This document shows, piece by piece, positions 43,508 to 52,324 of a DNA stretch of 64,000 nt. Under the pieces are notes generated by a model. It had not been told where the DNA came from, searched no databases, and saw nothing but the letters and a program-made list of their open reading frames with translations. The stretch is taken from positions 186,001 to 250,000 of the forward strand of contig NZ_JAJKLK010000001.1 in NCBI RefSeq assembly GCF_020982545.1. Reading direction: 5' to 3'. The translations under genes were made by a program, and so were the position numbers. Position 1 is the stretch's first letter. Each line of letters starts with the position of its first letter. The stretch comes from Streptomyces sp. MNU76. GTDB lineage: Bacteria; Actinomycetota; Actinomycetes; Streptomycetales; Streptomycetaceae.

Positions 43508-45501
43508 TCCTTACGTCCCCCAAGTCCGCCCAGGGCGATCTGCATGGTCTGGTCGCTACCCCCGCCGCCCGACCCGGACGCCGCCCAGCTCGGCTTGTGC
43601 TGGGGAGCGTGCGGCGCGTGTGGAGCGTGCGGTGCGCGGGGTGGCGCGAACGGTGCGGGAGCCGCCTCGGGCGGCGCCACCATGGACCCCTGCAGTTCGG
43701 CCGCGGCGGCGGCCTTCTTCCGGTCCTGGCGCAGCATGTAGCGCCAGGCGAAGATGGGCAGGGCGGTGATCATCATGGCGAAGGTGGCCCAGATGATCAT
43801 CGCGGGGTGCGCGTTGCCGAGGACGAACCCGGCGGCGATCGAGGCACCGAAGATGACGATGAAGTACCAGTGGTACCGGAAGGTGCCGAACCAGCGGTCA
43901 GGGCTCGCCGAGTCCCCCTTGGGCGTGACCACGAACTTGCTCTTGCGGCGCAGCGCCGAGTCGATCAGCGCCTTCGCGTAGAGCGGCGCCGACAGCGCGG
44001 ACATCACCATGCCCGCCACACCGCCGGAGCCCTCCGGCTCGTGCGGGGAGACGTTGTGCCGGCGGTTCCAGACGTACAGGCCTATCTGGAGCGCGGAGGC
44101 GTTGCCGTAGAGCATCAGCCACACCACCGGGTCGATGTTCACGCCCGAGGCGCCGAGGCCCAGGAACAGGGCACAACTCAGCGCCGCCAGGATCCAGTTG
44201 AGCGCCGACATCGGGTAGAAGATGATCATCATCGTGTAGTTGAAGAGCTTGGTCGGCGGCAGTGAGTACCAGCCTTTCCAGTACTGCTTGAGGATCGTCT
44301 CGTACGTCCCGCGCGACCAGCGCATCTGCTGGGTGAAGAAGTCCGTCCAGGCGCTGGGCCCCTCACCGACCGCGAGGACGTCCGGGGTGTATACGGAACG
44401 CCACTTGCGGCCCGTCGCCGGGTTCTTGTGCCGGTGGATCTCGAAACCGGTGGCCATGTCCTCGGTGATCGAGTCGTACAGCCCGCCGATCTGCTTGAGC
44501 GCCTTGATCCGTACGGCGTTGGAGGTGCCGACGAACATGGGGGCCCCGTACTTGTTGCCGGCGCGCTGGATCAGCGCGTGGAACAGGAACTGCTGGGACT
44601 CGGCGGCCTTGGTGACGAAGTTGTCGTAGTTGCCGTACACCTGGGGGCCGATGACGAAGCCGATGTCCGGGTCCCGGAAGAAACCGAGCATCCGCTCCAG
44701 GTAGTTGGGCAGCGGGATGTGGTCGGTGTCGACCGAGGCGAAGAAGTCGTAGTCGTCGCCGTGCGCGTCGAGCCAGGCGTTGTAGTTGCCGTGCTTGGTC
44801 TTGGCGCGGTGCGGTCCCTTGGGCTGGTTCCACTTCGCGATGCCCTTGCGGGAGAAGTGGCGCACGCCCAGGCGCGCGCAGACCGCCTTCACGTCCGGGT
44901 CGTCGCCCTCGTCGAGCAGCCACACGTGCAGCAGTCCGCGGTGGCGCAGCCGCACCGCGGCCTCCAGGGTCTTCGTCACCATCTCCAGCGGCTCCTTGCC
45001 GGGCACGAAGGAGGTGAGGAAGGCGACTCGGGTGCCGGTCTCGGGCACCACCGGGATCGGGTCGCGGGCGACCAGGGTGGCGTGCGCGTTCGACAGCACG
45101 TTCATGCAGCGGAAGAACTCGATCAGGCCGATCGAGATCAGCATGACCAGGTCGAGGGCGGGCAGGAACTCGTACTCGACGTAGTCGCGCTTGGTCCAGT
45201 GCTCCTGTTGCAGCAGCCAGGCCAGCAGGACCAGGGAGAGCAGCGGCGCGGCGGCCAGCATCAGGGCGACCCTGAGGCGGTGCGGCTCCTGGGAGATCAG
45301 CGACCGGTACTGCACCCTGTAGGGCTTGGTCGGGTCGGGTTGGGTGAGCGGGCCGGCGAGCCGGCTGTAGTGCTCGTAGTCGTATCTCGGAAGTGTCTTC
45401 CTGAGCTTGCGCAGGGCTCCGGTGCGGTGTGACGGCACCTTGAGCCGGGTCGTATCGGATGGGTCGTGGTTGTGCCGGGCGCCCGTCGGCGTCGACGTCA
45501 T
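43504..45501 (-). CDS. cslA: Cellulose synthase-like glycosyltransferase CslA
   Basis: 665 residues, GT2 family. Hydrophobic helices near the N-terminus, the catalytic core with LLDEGDDPDVK, the DxD in FASVDTDHIPLPNYL, TEDMATGFEIH and the QxxRW-type motif QQMRWSRGTYE, then four or more C-terminal membrane helices and a Pro/Ala/His tail (PPRAPHAPHAPHAPQ). Makes a beta-glucan or related polymer at tips. No PilZ domain is visible. Operon with glxA. Confidence 0.94.
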   Translation of the reverse strand: MTSTPTGARHNHDPSDTTRLKVPSHRTGALRKLRKTLPRYDYEHYSRLAGPLTQPDPTKPYRVQYRSLISQEPHRLRVALMLAAAPLLSLVLLAWLLQQEHWTKRDYVEYEFLPALDLVMLISIGLIEFFRCMNVLSNAHATLVARDPIPVVPETGTRVAFLTSFVPGKEPLEMVTKTLEAAVRLRHRGLLHVWLLDEGDDPDVKAVCARLGVRHFSRKGIAKWNQPKGPHRAKTKHGNYNAWLDAHGDDYDFFASVDTDHIPLPNYLERMLGFFRDPDIGFVIGPQVYGNYDNFVTKAAESQQFLFHALIQRAGNKYGAPMFVGTSNAVRIKALKQIGGLYDSITEDMATGFEIHRHKNPATGRKWRSVYTPDVLAVGEGPSAWTDFFTQQMRWSRGTYETILKQYWKGWYSLPPTKLFNYTMMIIFYPMSALNWILAALSCALFLGLGASGVNIDPVVWLMLYGNASALQIGLYVWNRRHNVSPHEPEGSGGVAGMVMSALSAPLYAKALIDSALRRKSKFVVTPKGDSASPDRWFGTFRYHWYFIVIFGASIAAGFVLGNAHPAMIIWATFAMMITALPIFAWRYMLRQDRKKAAAAAELQGSMVAPPEAAPAPFAPPRAPHAPHAPHAPQHKPSWAASGSGGGGSDQTMQIALGGLGGRKE

Positions 45502-45945
45502 GAGTCATCCCCCCGCACACACGTCGAGTGTGTGTTCGTCGGTCTTTCGTCCGAATCGGTCCCCCTCGACCGTTACGGACGCATCAGTGGGTCATCGTCA
45601 CCATGTGATCTACACCATGGAGGCGCGGGACGAAGACCATCCGGTTGCATTGATGCCCCCTCGGCATCTTTTGTGCCTGAGCGTGTACGGTGCGCACCTC
45701 GTCGAGGGCCCCAGATCCCCACCCCAGGGCGCAAACCGCCCAAGGCTCCCCAACCGCCATGTATCCGCAGTCTCTTACGGCCCAGGGTTCTATGGTGTTC
45801 ATCTTGATCGCAAGATGCGAAACACGGCGTTTACCGGTCATACGCGGTTATTGGGGCATGGGTGGAGGAACCGTGGGGAGTGGGCGGGGAGTGGGTGAGG
45901 AGTGCGCGGGGGTCGTGGGCGAGCGCCGGGGGTGATGCGCACATG
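45502..45945. other. Upstream region of cslA, no gene seen
   Basis: About 440 bases that are less GC-rich than the genes around them. No coding frame with family features; it must hold the cslA promoter and ends at the terminator of the tRNA. Confidence 0.4.
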
Positions 45946-45986
45946 CGGAGAGGCCCCTCGCGATTCATTCGCGAAGGGCCTCTCCG
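45946..45986 (-). terminator. Terminator of tRNA-Lys copy 1
   Basis: 18-base arms (45946-45963, 45969-45986) pair with one mismatch and a 5-base loop, just past the 3' end of the tRNA on the minus strand. Confidence 0.8.
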
Positions 45987-45991
45987 GTGGG

Positions 45992-46065
45992 TGCGCCGCC
46001 AGGGACTCGAACCCCGGACCCGCTGATTAAGAGTCAGCTGCTCTAACCAACTGAGCTAGCGGCGC
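45992..46065 (-). tRNA. tRNA-Lys(CUU), copy 1
   Basis: Reads GCGCCGC acceptor arm, TAGCTCAGTTGGTTAGA D arm, anticodon loop CTCTTAA with CTT, GGTTCGAGTCC T arm and GCGGCGC closing the acceptor. No CCA encoded. Identical to the copy at 54242. Confidence 0.95.
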
Positions 46066-46256
46066 GCGAGAAGAACTTTACCGGAGGGGCGGGGGTGCTC
46101 CCGACCACGCGCGCTCCGGCTGAACGGCCTGGACGCGGGCGCGAGGCGGCCGGGTACATCGTTTGGACCGTCAACATGCGACACGGGAGGACAGTTGCGA
46201 AACTGACGGGCGTGCAGAAGCGTGGAATTCTTCGGTCGGTTCGCGAGGGGAATCGT

Positions 46257-48008
46257 ATGGGGACTCCGGTATTCGAGGAGGTCGATCCGGGAGCCGATTG
46301 TGAATGCCCCGGTTGTGTCCACTGGCGGCGGGTCATGCCGTACTCGACCCGGTACGCCCATCTGAGTCATCCGGCGGCCAGGACCGCCCGGAGCGCCCTC
46401 GTCGTGGCCACCGCCGCCGGTGCCGCACTCGGCGCGGGGCATGCTGTGCCGGCGGTCGCGGCGGTCCACGGCCCGACCGTCCCCGCTGCCGTTCCCGCAG
46501 GTGAGGACCCGAAGACCCCGCAGGGGAAGAAGGCGCCGCTGCACGGCCCCGGCGGGCGTCCGACGGGCGGGGACAAGCCGCTGAAGGGAGTGAGGACACC
46601 ACCCATCACACGCGCCGAGATCATCGAACGGGCCAAGAAGTGGATCGCGGACGAGGTGCCGTACAGCATGCGTGAGTACTGGTCCGACGGTTATCGCCAG
46701 GACTGCTCGGGGTTCGTTTCCATGGCCTGGAACCTCCCCGGAAACGAATGGACGGGCAGCCTCGACAAGTTCGCGCAGCGGATTTCCAAGAACCGGCTGG
46801 AACCCGGCGACATTCTGCTCTTCCACAATCCGAAGGACCCGCAGCAGGGCTCGCACGTCGTGATCTTCGGCGGCTGGACGGACCGTGCGCGGACCCACTA
46901 CATCGCCTACGAGTCGGCCCGCCCGTACGCCCGCAGGCAGGCCACGCCGTACGGGTACTGGAACAACGCGACCCGCTATGTGCCGTACCGCTACAAGGGG
47001 TTGGTGTCCGACGGCGCGGGTTCTCCGGACGACGAGACGGACGGCCTGAACGGCTCCGGCGGCTCCGGCGGCTCCACCGGCGGCGGTTCCGCCAGCGGCT
47101 CTGGCGGCGTCGAGGGCGTGGGCGCCGGCGCACCCGCCGCCCCGGGGGACGAGCCCGGCGCGAAGGGCGCCGCCGGGCCGTCCGCCGGGCATCGCTTCCC
47201 CGGCGCCGCCGCCTTCGGGCCCGGCGCGCGGAACAAGCACGTCGCCCGGCTGGGGCAGATGCTGGTGGCACGCGGCGGGGCCCGTTTCTACACCGGTGGC
47301 CCGGGACCGATCTGGTCGGACAGCGACCGCAGGGCCACCCGGGCGTTCCAGCGGGCGCAGGGCTGGTCCGGCCGGCACGCCGACGGGATTCCGGGGACGC
47401 TGACCTGGTCGTACCTGGTCACCGGGAGGGGCAGGGACATCCCGCCGGCGCCGGCCGGAAGCCCCGGCCCCCAGGGCGCACCGGCCGGTCGGCCCAGGCC
47501 GCCCGTGGTGCACCGCCCGACGGGGAGTGCGGGAGCACCGGACAGGCCGGGCCCGTCCGCCATGCCCGGCTCATCCCACAAGCCCGGTTCCCCCCACGAT
47601 CCCGGCTCACCCCTCCGACCCGTCTCACCTCTCAAGCCCGGGTCGTCCGTGAGGCCCGGGTCGAGCCTCGGGCCCGGCTCGTCCACCATGCCCGGCTCGT
47701 CCGGGGGGCCCGTCGTGTCCGGTGCCCCGGACACCGTGGGCGCCCCCCTGACACCCGCCTCGCACGGTGTCCGCGGCTATCCGGGGCGCGGCATGTTCCG
47801 GCCGGGCGCGGACAACGCGTTCGTCACGCGGCTGGGGAAGCGGCTGGTCGAGAAGGGGTTCGGCAAGTTCTACACCTCGGGTCCGGGGCCGCGTTGGGGC
47901 GAGTCGGACCGTCGGAACGTGGAGGCGTTCCAGCGCGCCCAGGGGTGGCGGGGCGGCGCGGCGGACGGCTACCCGGGTCCGGAGACCTGGCGCCGCCTGT
48001 TCTCCTGA
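46257..48008 (+). CDS. NlpC/P60-type peptidase with two peptidoglycan-binding domains
   Basis: 583 residues. Start ATG after GAGGGG. N-terminal CECPGCVHWRRV, then hydrophobic ALVVATAAGAALGAGHAVPA (signal/anchor). NlpC/P60-like domain with catalytic Cys in YRQDCSGFVSMAWNLPG and His in GSHVVIFGG. Two related peptidoglycan-binding repeats follow (FQRAQGWSGRHADGIPG and FQRAQGWRGGAADGYPG), separated by a Pro/Ser/Gly linker. It would remodel the wall near the CslA/GlxA site. Confidence 0.88.
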   Translation: MGTPVFEEVDPGADCECPGCVHWRRVMPYSTRYAHLSHPAARTARSALVVATAAGAALGAGHAVPAVAAVHGPTVPAAVPAGEDPKTPQGKKAPLHGPGGRPTGGDKPLKGVRTPPITRAEIIERAKKWIADEVPYSMREYWSDGYRQDCSGFVSMAWNLPGNEWTGSLDKFAQRISKNRLEPGDILLFHNPKDPQQGSHVVIFGGWTDRARTHYIAYESARPYARRQATPYGYWNNATRYVPYRYKGLVSDGAGSPDDETDGLNGSGGSGGSTGGGSASGSGGVEGVGAGAPAAPGDEPGAKGAAGPSAGHRFPGAAAFGPGARNKHVARLGQMLVARGGARFYTGGPGPIWSDSDRRATRAFQRAQGWSGRHADGIPGTLTWSYLVTGRGRDIPPAPAGSPGPQGAPAGRPRPPVVHRPTGSAGAPDRPGPSAMPGSSHKPGSPHDPGSPLRPVSPLKPGSSVRPGSSLGPGSSTMPGSSGGPVVSGAPDTVGAPLTPASHGVRGYPGRGMFRPGADNAFVTRLGKRLVEKGFGKFYTSGPGPRWGESDRRNVEAFQRAQGWRGGAADGYPGPETWRRLFS

Positions 48009-48116
48009 TCTCCTGACCCTCGTTCCAGCCCTCTCGCCCCTCACCCCTCACCCCTCGCCCTTTCCCCTCACCGACTCTCACCACGGTTCTTCCTGCGCGG
48101 AGGCATGGAGGCACGT

Positions 48117-49262
48117 ATGAGTACGACCACCTCACACACCCCGGAGCCCGAGGGGGCCGCGCGGCCCGCCCGGCTCATCCAGAACGAGACGACCACCGAG
48201 ATCCCCGTCCACCTGCTGTTCCGTGACGACCCCGCCCCGGTCTGCGTACCGGTCACCCCCGCCGTCGTGGGCCGTCGGCGCGGCACCGGTGAGCAGCCGA
48301 GGGTGCGGCAGGGACCCGCGTCCATGAAGCCGCGTCCCACCGTCGAGGTCGACCCCGAACTGGCCGAGCGCCCGGCGCGGGTGGTGCCCGGGACGGTCGG
48401 AGTGCTGGGCGGGGCGTGCGGGATGGCCGGGTGTGTGCTCACCTCCTGGTGGGCCGGGGTGCTGCCGGGCCTCGCGGTACGGGCGCTCGGGCTGCCTGCC
48501 GCGTACGCGGGCGCCGGGCTCGGGCCGGCGCAGTGGGCCGCGTACGCGGGGGCCGGGGCGCTGACGATGTTCGGCTTCGGCGGGCTGGCCCGGGGACGGA
48601 CCGGACGGGCCTGGGTGCTGGGGCTGTTCGGCCGGTACCGGGGGACGGTCCGCCGCACCGGACTGCTCTGGGTGAACCCGCTCGTGCTGCGCCGTCGCGT
48701 CGACGTACGGCTGCGGCACTGGCGGAGCGAGCCGATGGCGGCCGTCGACGCGAACGGGGTGGCGCTGCGGGTCGTCGTTCTCGTGGCATGGCGGGTCAGG
48801 GACACCGCGCGGGCCCTGCTCGGGATCGAGGACCACGAGCGGTATCTGCGCGAGTGCGTGGAGGCGGCGGTCTCCCGGGTGCTGTCGCAGTTGCCGGCGG
48901 ACGTGGCGCCGGGCGCGCTGGTGCGGGACTCGACGCTGCGCAACACGGAGGCGGTGGGGGAGGCGCTGACCCGGCTGGTGGCGGCGGACACGGCGCCGGT
49001 CGGGATGGAGGTGTTCTCGGTCCAGCCGGTCCGGATCGAGTACGCGCCCGAGGTGGCCGCCGTGATGCAGCGCCGCCGGATCGCCGCGCTCGACGCCCAG
49101 CACCGGGACACCGTGCTCACCTCCGTCGTCGACTCCGTCGAGGACACGGTGACCCGGCTGACCGTGCGCGGTCTGGTCGAACTCGACGACTACGAGCGCA
49201 AGGCGCTGGTGAAGGACCTGACGGTGGCGTTCTATACAGGGCGCCGCGAAGTGTCCCCGTGA
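48117..49262 (+). CDS. SPFH/Band 7 domain protein
   Basis: 381 residues. N-terminal extension with PRPTVEVDPELAERPARVVP, two hydrophobic stretches (VLTSWWAGVLPGLAVRALGL and AYAGAGALTMFGFGG), then the SPFH core: GLLWVNPLVLRRRVDVRLRH, VDANGVALRVVVLVAWRVRD and MEVFSVQPVRIEYAPEVAAV. Likely organises a membrane microdomain. GGAGG precedes the ATG. Follows the NlpC/P60 gene by about 110 bases. Confidence 0.85.
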   Translation: MSTTTSHTPEPEGAARPARLIQNETTTEIPVHLLFRDDPAPVCVPVTPAVVGRRRGTGEQPRVRQGPASMKPRPTVEVDPELAERPARVVPGTVGVLGGACGMAGCVLTSWWAGVLPGLAVRALGLPAAYAGAGLGPAQWAAYAGAGALTMFGFGGLARGRTGRAWVLGLFGRYRGTVRRTGLLWVNPLVLRRRVDVRLRHWRSEPMAAVDANGVALRVVVLVAWRVRDTARALLGIEDHERYLRECVEAAVSRVLSQLPADVAPGALVRDSTLRNTEAVGEALTRLVAADTAPVGMEVFSVQPVRIEYAPEVAAVMQRRRIAALDAQHRDTVLTSVVDSVEDTVTRLTVRGLVELDDYERKALVKDLTVAFYTGRREVSP

Positions 49263-49269
49263 ACCCCGG

Positions 49270-49325
49270 AATTGGTATGGACATGTTCAATCCGCACCCA
49301 TAATCTGGGACTTGGTCTAGACCTG
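49270..49325 (+). promoter_or_regulatory. DasR-type (dre) site and repeat upstream of the LPMO gene
   Basis: ACTTGGTCTAGACCTGG (49310-49326) carries TGGTCTAGACC, the core of the DasR site of Streptomyces chitin genes. A related stretch, TTGGTATGGACA, lies 40 bases upstream (49272-49283). The pair sits 35-90 bases before the ATG and predicts GlcNAc-dependent control. Confidence 0.7.
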
Positions 49326-49358
49326 GAAACACCCCCACGTACTCCAGGGAGCGGCAGC

Positions 49359-49976
49359 ATGCGCACACGCACGCACAGCAGGACCAAGTGGTATGCCGTC
49401 GGGGTCGGCCTCGCCACCACCGGAGCGCTCGTCCTCTCCAGTGGTGGCGCCACCGGCCACGGCTACACCGACCTTCCCGTCAGCCGGCAGAAGCTCTGTC
49501 AGAACGGCACCGTGACCAACTGCGGCGACATCCAGTGGGAGCCGCAGAGCGTCGAGGGGCCGAAGGGCTTCCCGGGCTCAGGGCCGGCTGACGGCCAGAT
49601 CTGCTCCGGCGGCAACAGCAGGTTCAACCAGCTCAACGCGTCCACGAAGCCGGGCGGCGGCGCCTGGCCCACCACCAGGGTGACGGGAGGTCAGAACTAC
49701 ACGTTTCGCTGGCAGTTCACGGCCATGCACGCCACCACCGACTTCAAGTACTACGTCACCAAGGCGGGCTGGAACCAGAACCACGCCCTGGCCCGCTCCG
49801 ACCTCAACCTGACCCCGTTCTTCACCGTCCCCTACAACGGTCAGCGCCCCCCGTCCACGCTCTCCCACACGGGACGCCTGCCGTCCGGGCTGAGCGGCCG
49901 CCATGTGATCGTCGCCGTCTGGACGATCGCCGACACCACCAACGCGTTCTACGCCTGCTCGGACGTCACCTTCTGA
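49359..49976 (+). CDS. AA10 lytic polysaccharide monooxygenase
   Basis: 205 residues. Signal peptide ends GGATG and the mature protein starts with His (HGYTDLPVSRQ), the copper histidine brace; the second His is in FTAMHATTDFKYYVT. Later NLTPFFTVPYNGQRPP and HVIVAVWTIADTTNAFYACSD are AA10 features. No extra binding domain. Oxidatively cleaves chitin or the CslA glycan; in S. coelicolor a homologue (LpmP) is linked to the cslA locus (from memory). Start ATG at 49359 after AGGGAG. Confidence 0.93.
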   Translation: MRTRTHSRTKWYAVGVGLATTGALVLSSGGATGHGYTDLPVSRQKLCQNGTVTNCGDIQWEPQSVEGPKGFPGSGPADGQICSGGNSRFNQLNASTKPGGGAWPTTRVTGGQNYTFRWQFTAMHATTDFKYYVTKAGWNQNHALARSDLNLTPFFTVPYNGQRPPSTLSHTGRLPSGLSGRHVIVAVWTIADTTNAFYACSDVTF

Positions 49977-50096
49977 GCGGCTTCCCCACCGGCCCCGCCA
50001 GTTCTGAGGATCCCTTGAGCTGCGCGGGGCCCCCGCCTGGGTACGTTCCCCACGTGCCGCCGACCAGGGCGGCCGCCGAACCCCGGGGGAACCACC

Positions 50097-50567
50097 ATGG
50101 ACGTCTTCTTCTACCTCATTCCCGTGGTCATCATGAGCGTCATCGCCTTCATGGCGTACGGCGTGCTGCGCCGCTGGCTGCGGATCCGCCGCGCCTGGAA
50201 CAGCGGACTGACGGCCGAGGCGCGCTGTCTGAAGGCGTTCACGACGGTCAGCAAGGGCGCGGGGGATCACAGCTCGGTGCACACCACGATCCACCACGTG
50301 TACGAGTTCAGCACCCATGACGGCCGCTCGATCCGGTTCGAGGAGGAGGGTGGGCCCCTGACGACGGTCGAGGGCGACTTCGTCACCGTCCACTACACCG
50401 ACGGCCCGAACGTGGTGGCCACCGCCCACGCCCCCGGCGAGCGGGTCAAGCACGCCGCGGCCGGCCTCGGCATCCTGGCCTTCCTCGGGGTCGCCTTCGC
50501 GTTCTGTGTCTTCTTCATGGTCACCTACCACCAGTTCTCGACGGACCCCTCGTTCCCGACGCCGTGA
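50097..50567 (+). CDS. DUF3592 membrane protein
   Basis: 156 residues. N-terminal helix FFYLIPVVIMSVIAFMAYGV, a soluble beta domain (YEFSTHDGRSIRFEEEGG, VTVHYTDGPNVVAT) and C-terminal helix AAAGLGILAFLGVAFAFCVF. This is the DUF3592 layout; function unknown. Confidence 0.85.
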   Translation: MDVFFYLIPVVIMSVIAFMAYGVLRRWLRIRRAWNSGLTAEARCLKAFTTVSKGAGDHSSVHTTIHHVYEFSTHDGRSIRFEEEGGPLTTVEGDFVTVHYTDGPNVVATAHAPGERVKHAAAGLGILAFLGVAFAFCVFFMVTYHQFSTDPSFPTP

Positions 50568-50607
50568 CCCTCCTCAACTGACGGCATGTCAACTACCGTG
50601 CGCCGAC

Positions 50608-52253
50608 ATGGAGTCCACGAGGCGCACGGTCGCACAGCTCGTCGCCGACCGGTGGGGCGACCACCGGCCCGGGCTGTGGTTCGAGGAACAGGTCCTGACC
50701 CACCACGAGGTCACCGCCGCGGCCGCCGCCCGCGCGGCCCTGCTCGCCGACCTCCTGCCACCGAACGCCCATCCGCACATCGGCGTCCTCCTCGACAACA
50801 CCCCTGAGTTCGCGCTCTGGTTGAGCGCGGCGGCCCTGGCGGGCGCCGCAGTCGCCGGTGTCAACCCCACCCGGCGGGGCCCCGAACTGGCCCGCGACAT
50901 CCTGCACACCGAGTGCCGCCTGCTGATCACCGAACGGGCCCACCTCCCGCTCCTCGACGGCCTCGAACTCCCCGGCGTACGCGTCCTGGTGACGGACACC
51001 GAGCCCTACGCCGACCTCCTCGCCCCGTACGCGGGCGCCGAGCCCGACCCCACCCGGGCCACCCCGCCGACCGTCTCCTCCTCTACTTCACCTCCGGTTC
51101 CACCGGCGCGCCCAAGGCCGCGATCTGCTCCCAGGGGCGGCTCGCGGCGGCCGGACGGGCACTGGTGGACCGCTTCGGGGTACGGCGGGACGACGTGCAC
51201 TACGTCTGCATGCCGATGTTCCACGGCAACGCGGTCATCGCCGACTGGGCCCCCGCCCTGGTCGCCGGGGCCGGTGTCGCCCTGCGCCGCCGGTTCTCCG
51301 CCTCCGGCTTCCTGGACGACGTACGGGCCTACCGGGCCACATACTTCACCTACGTCGGCCGGGCCGTGCAGTACCTCCTCGCCACCGAGCCCCGCCCCGA
51401 CGACCGGGACACCCCGCTGCGCATGGGCTTCGGCACGGAGGCGGGCGCGGTGGACGCGGCGGCGTTCGAGGAACGGTTCGGGGTACGGCTGGTGGAGGGG
51501 TACGGGTCGTCCGAGGGCGGGGCGGCGATCCAGCGCACGCCCGGGGCGCCGCCGGGCGCGATCGGACGGGCGGCACCCGGCGACGACCTCGCGGTGGTGG
51601 ACCCCGAGACCCGGAAGGAGTGCCCGCCGGCTCTCTTCGGCGACGACGGCCGACTGCTCAACGGCACCGACGCGATAGGGGAGTTGGTCAACCGGGGCCC
51701 CAACCCCTTCGAGGGCTACTGGCGCAACCCGGAGGCGGACGCCGCCCGCTGCCACGACGGCTGGTACTGGACCGGCGACCTCTTCTACCGCGACACCGAC
51801 GGCTTCCTCTACTTCGCAGGCCGCACCGACGACCGCCTCCGCGTCGACAGCGAGAACCTCGCCGCCGCCGTCATCGAGAACATCCTCGCCCGCTACGAGG
51901 GCGCCGAGGCCGTCGCCGTGTACGCGGTCCCCGACCCGGTCGCCGGGGACCAGGTCATGGCCACCGTCGCCGGCACCTTCGACCCCTGCCGCTTCGCCGA
52001 GTTCCTGCTGTCCCAGCCCGACCTGGGCACGAAGATGACCCCGCGCTTCGTCCGGGTCGTCCGGTCCATGCCGGTCACCGCCACCAACAAGATCCAGCGC
52101 GCCACCCTCCGCCGCGAGGGCTTCCGCTGCCCCGACCCGGTCTGGTGGCGCCCGCCCGGGAAGTGGGCGTACCGCAAGTTCTCGGCGGTGGACCTCGCGC
52201 GACTGGTGACGGAGTACCGGGCGCGCGGACGGGAGGACCTGCTGACGAGGTAG
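50608..52253 (+). CDS. Acyl-CoA synthetase (AMP-forming; frameshifted)
   Basis: MESTRRTVAQLVADRWGDHR start; the first frame runs to about 51060, where the family sequence moves to another frame: LLLYFTSGSTGAPKAAICSQ (P-loop), YVCMPMFHGNA, RLVEGYGSSEGG, then GYWRNPEADA, GWYWTGDLFYRD and the C-terminal VTATNKIQRATLRREGF with the catalytic Lys. Adding one C to the run at 51062-51065 gives a single protein of about 548 residues. Resembles FadD/FACL fatty acid or bile acid ligases. Confidence 0.85.
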
Positions 52254-52324
52254 GGCCGGCCCTACCTCCGGAACACCACCTGGGCGTATGGCCGCCGCCG
52301 GCAGCCCCCGCCTACCGTGACCCC

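Noticed and set aside
41087..43741. An 884-codon plus-strand open frame over glxA
   Set aside because: Shadow of glxA; no motif, composition typical of antisense GC-rich DNA.
45584..45841. Small minus-strand open frame in the cslA upstream region
   Set aside because: No ribosome site, no family likeness; the region is better explained as a promoter.
46257..46257. ydaO (c-di-AMP) riboswitch expected before the NlpC/P60 gene
   Set aside because: The leader between the tRNA and the start is short and lacks the conserved riboswitch core sequences.
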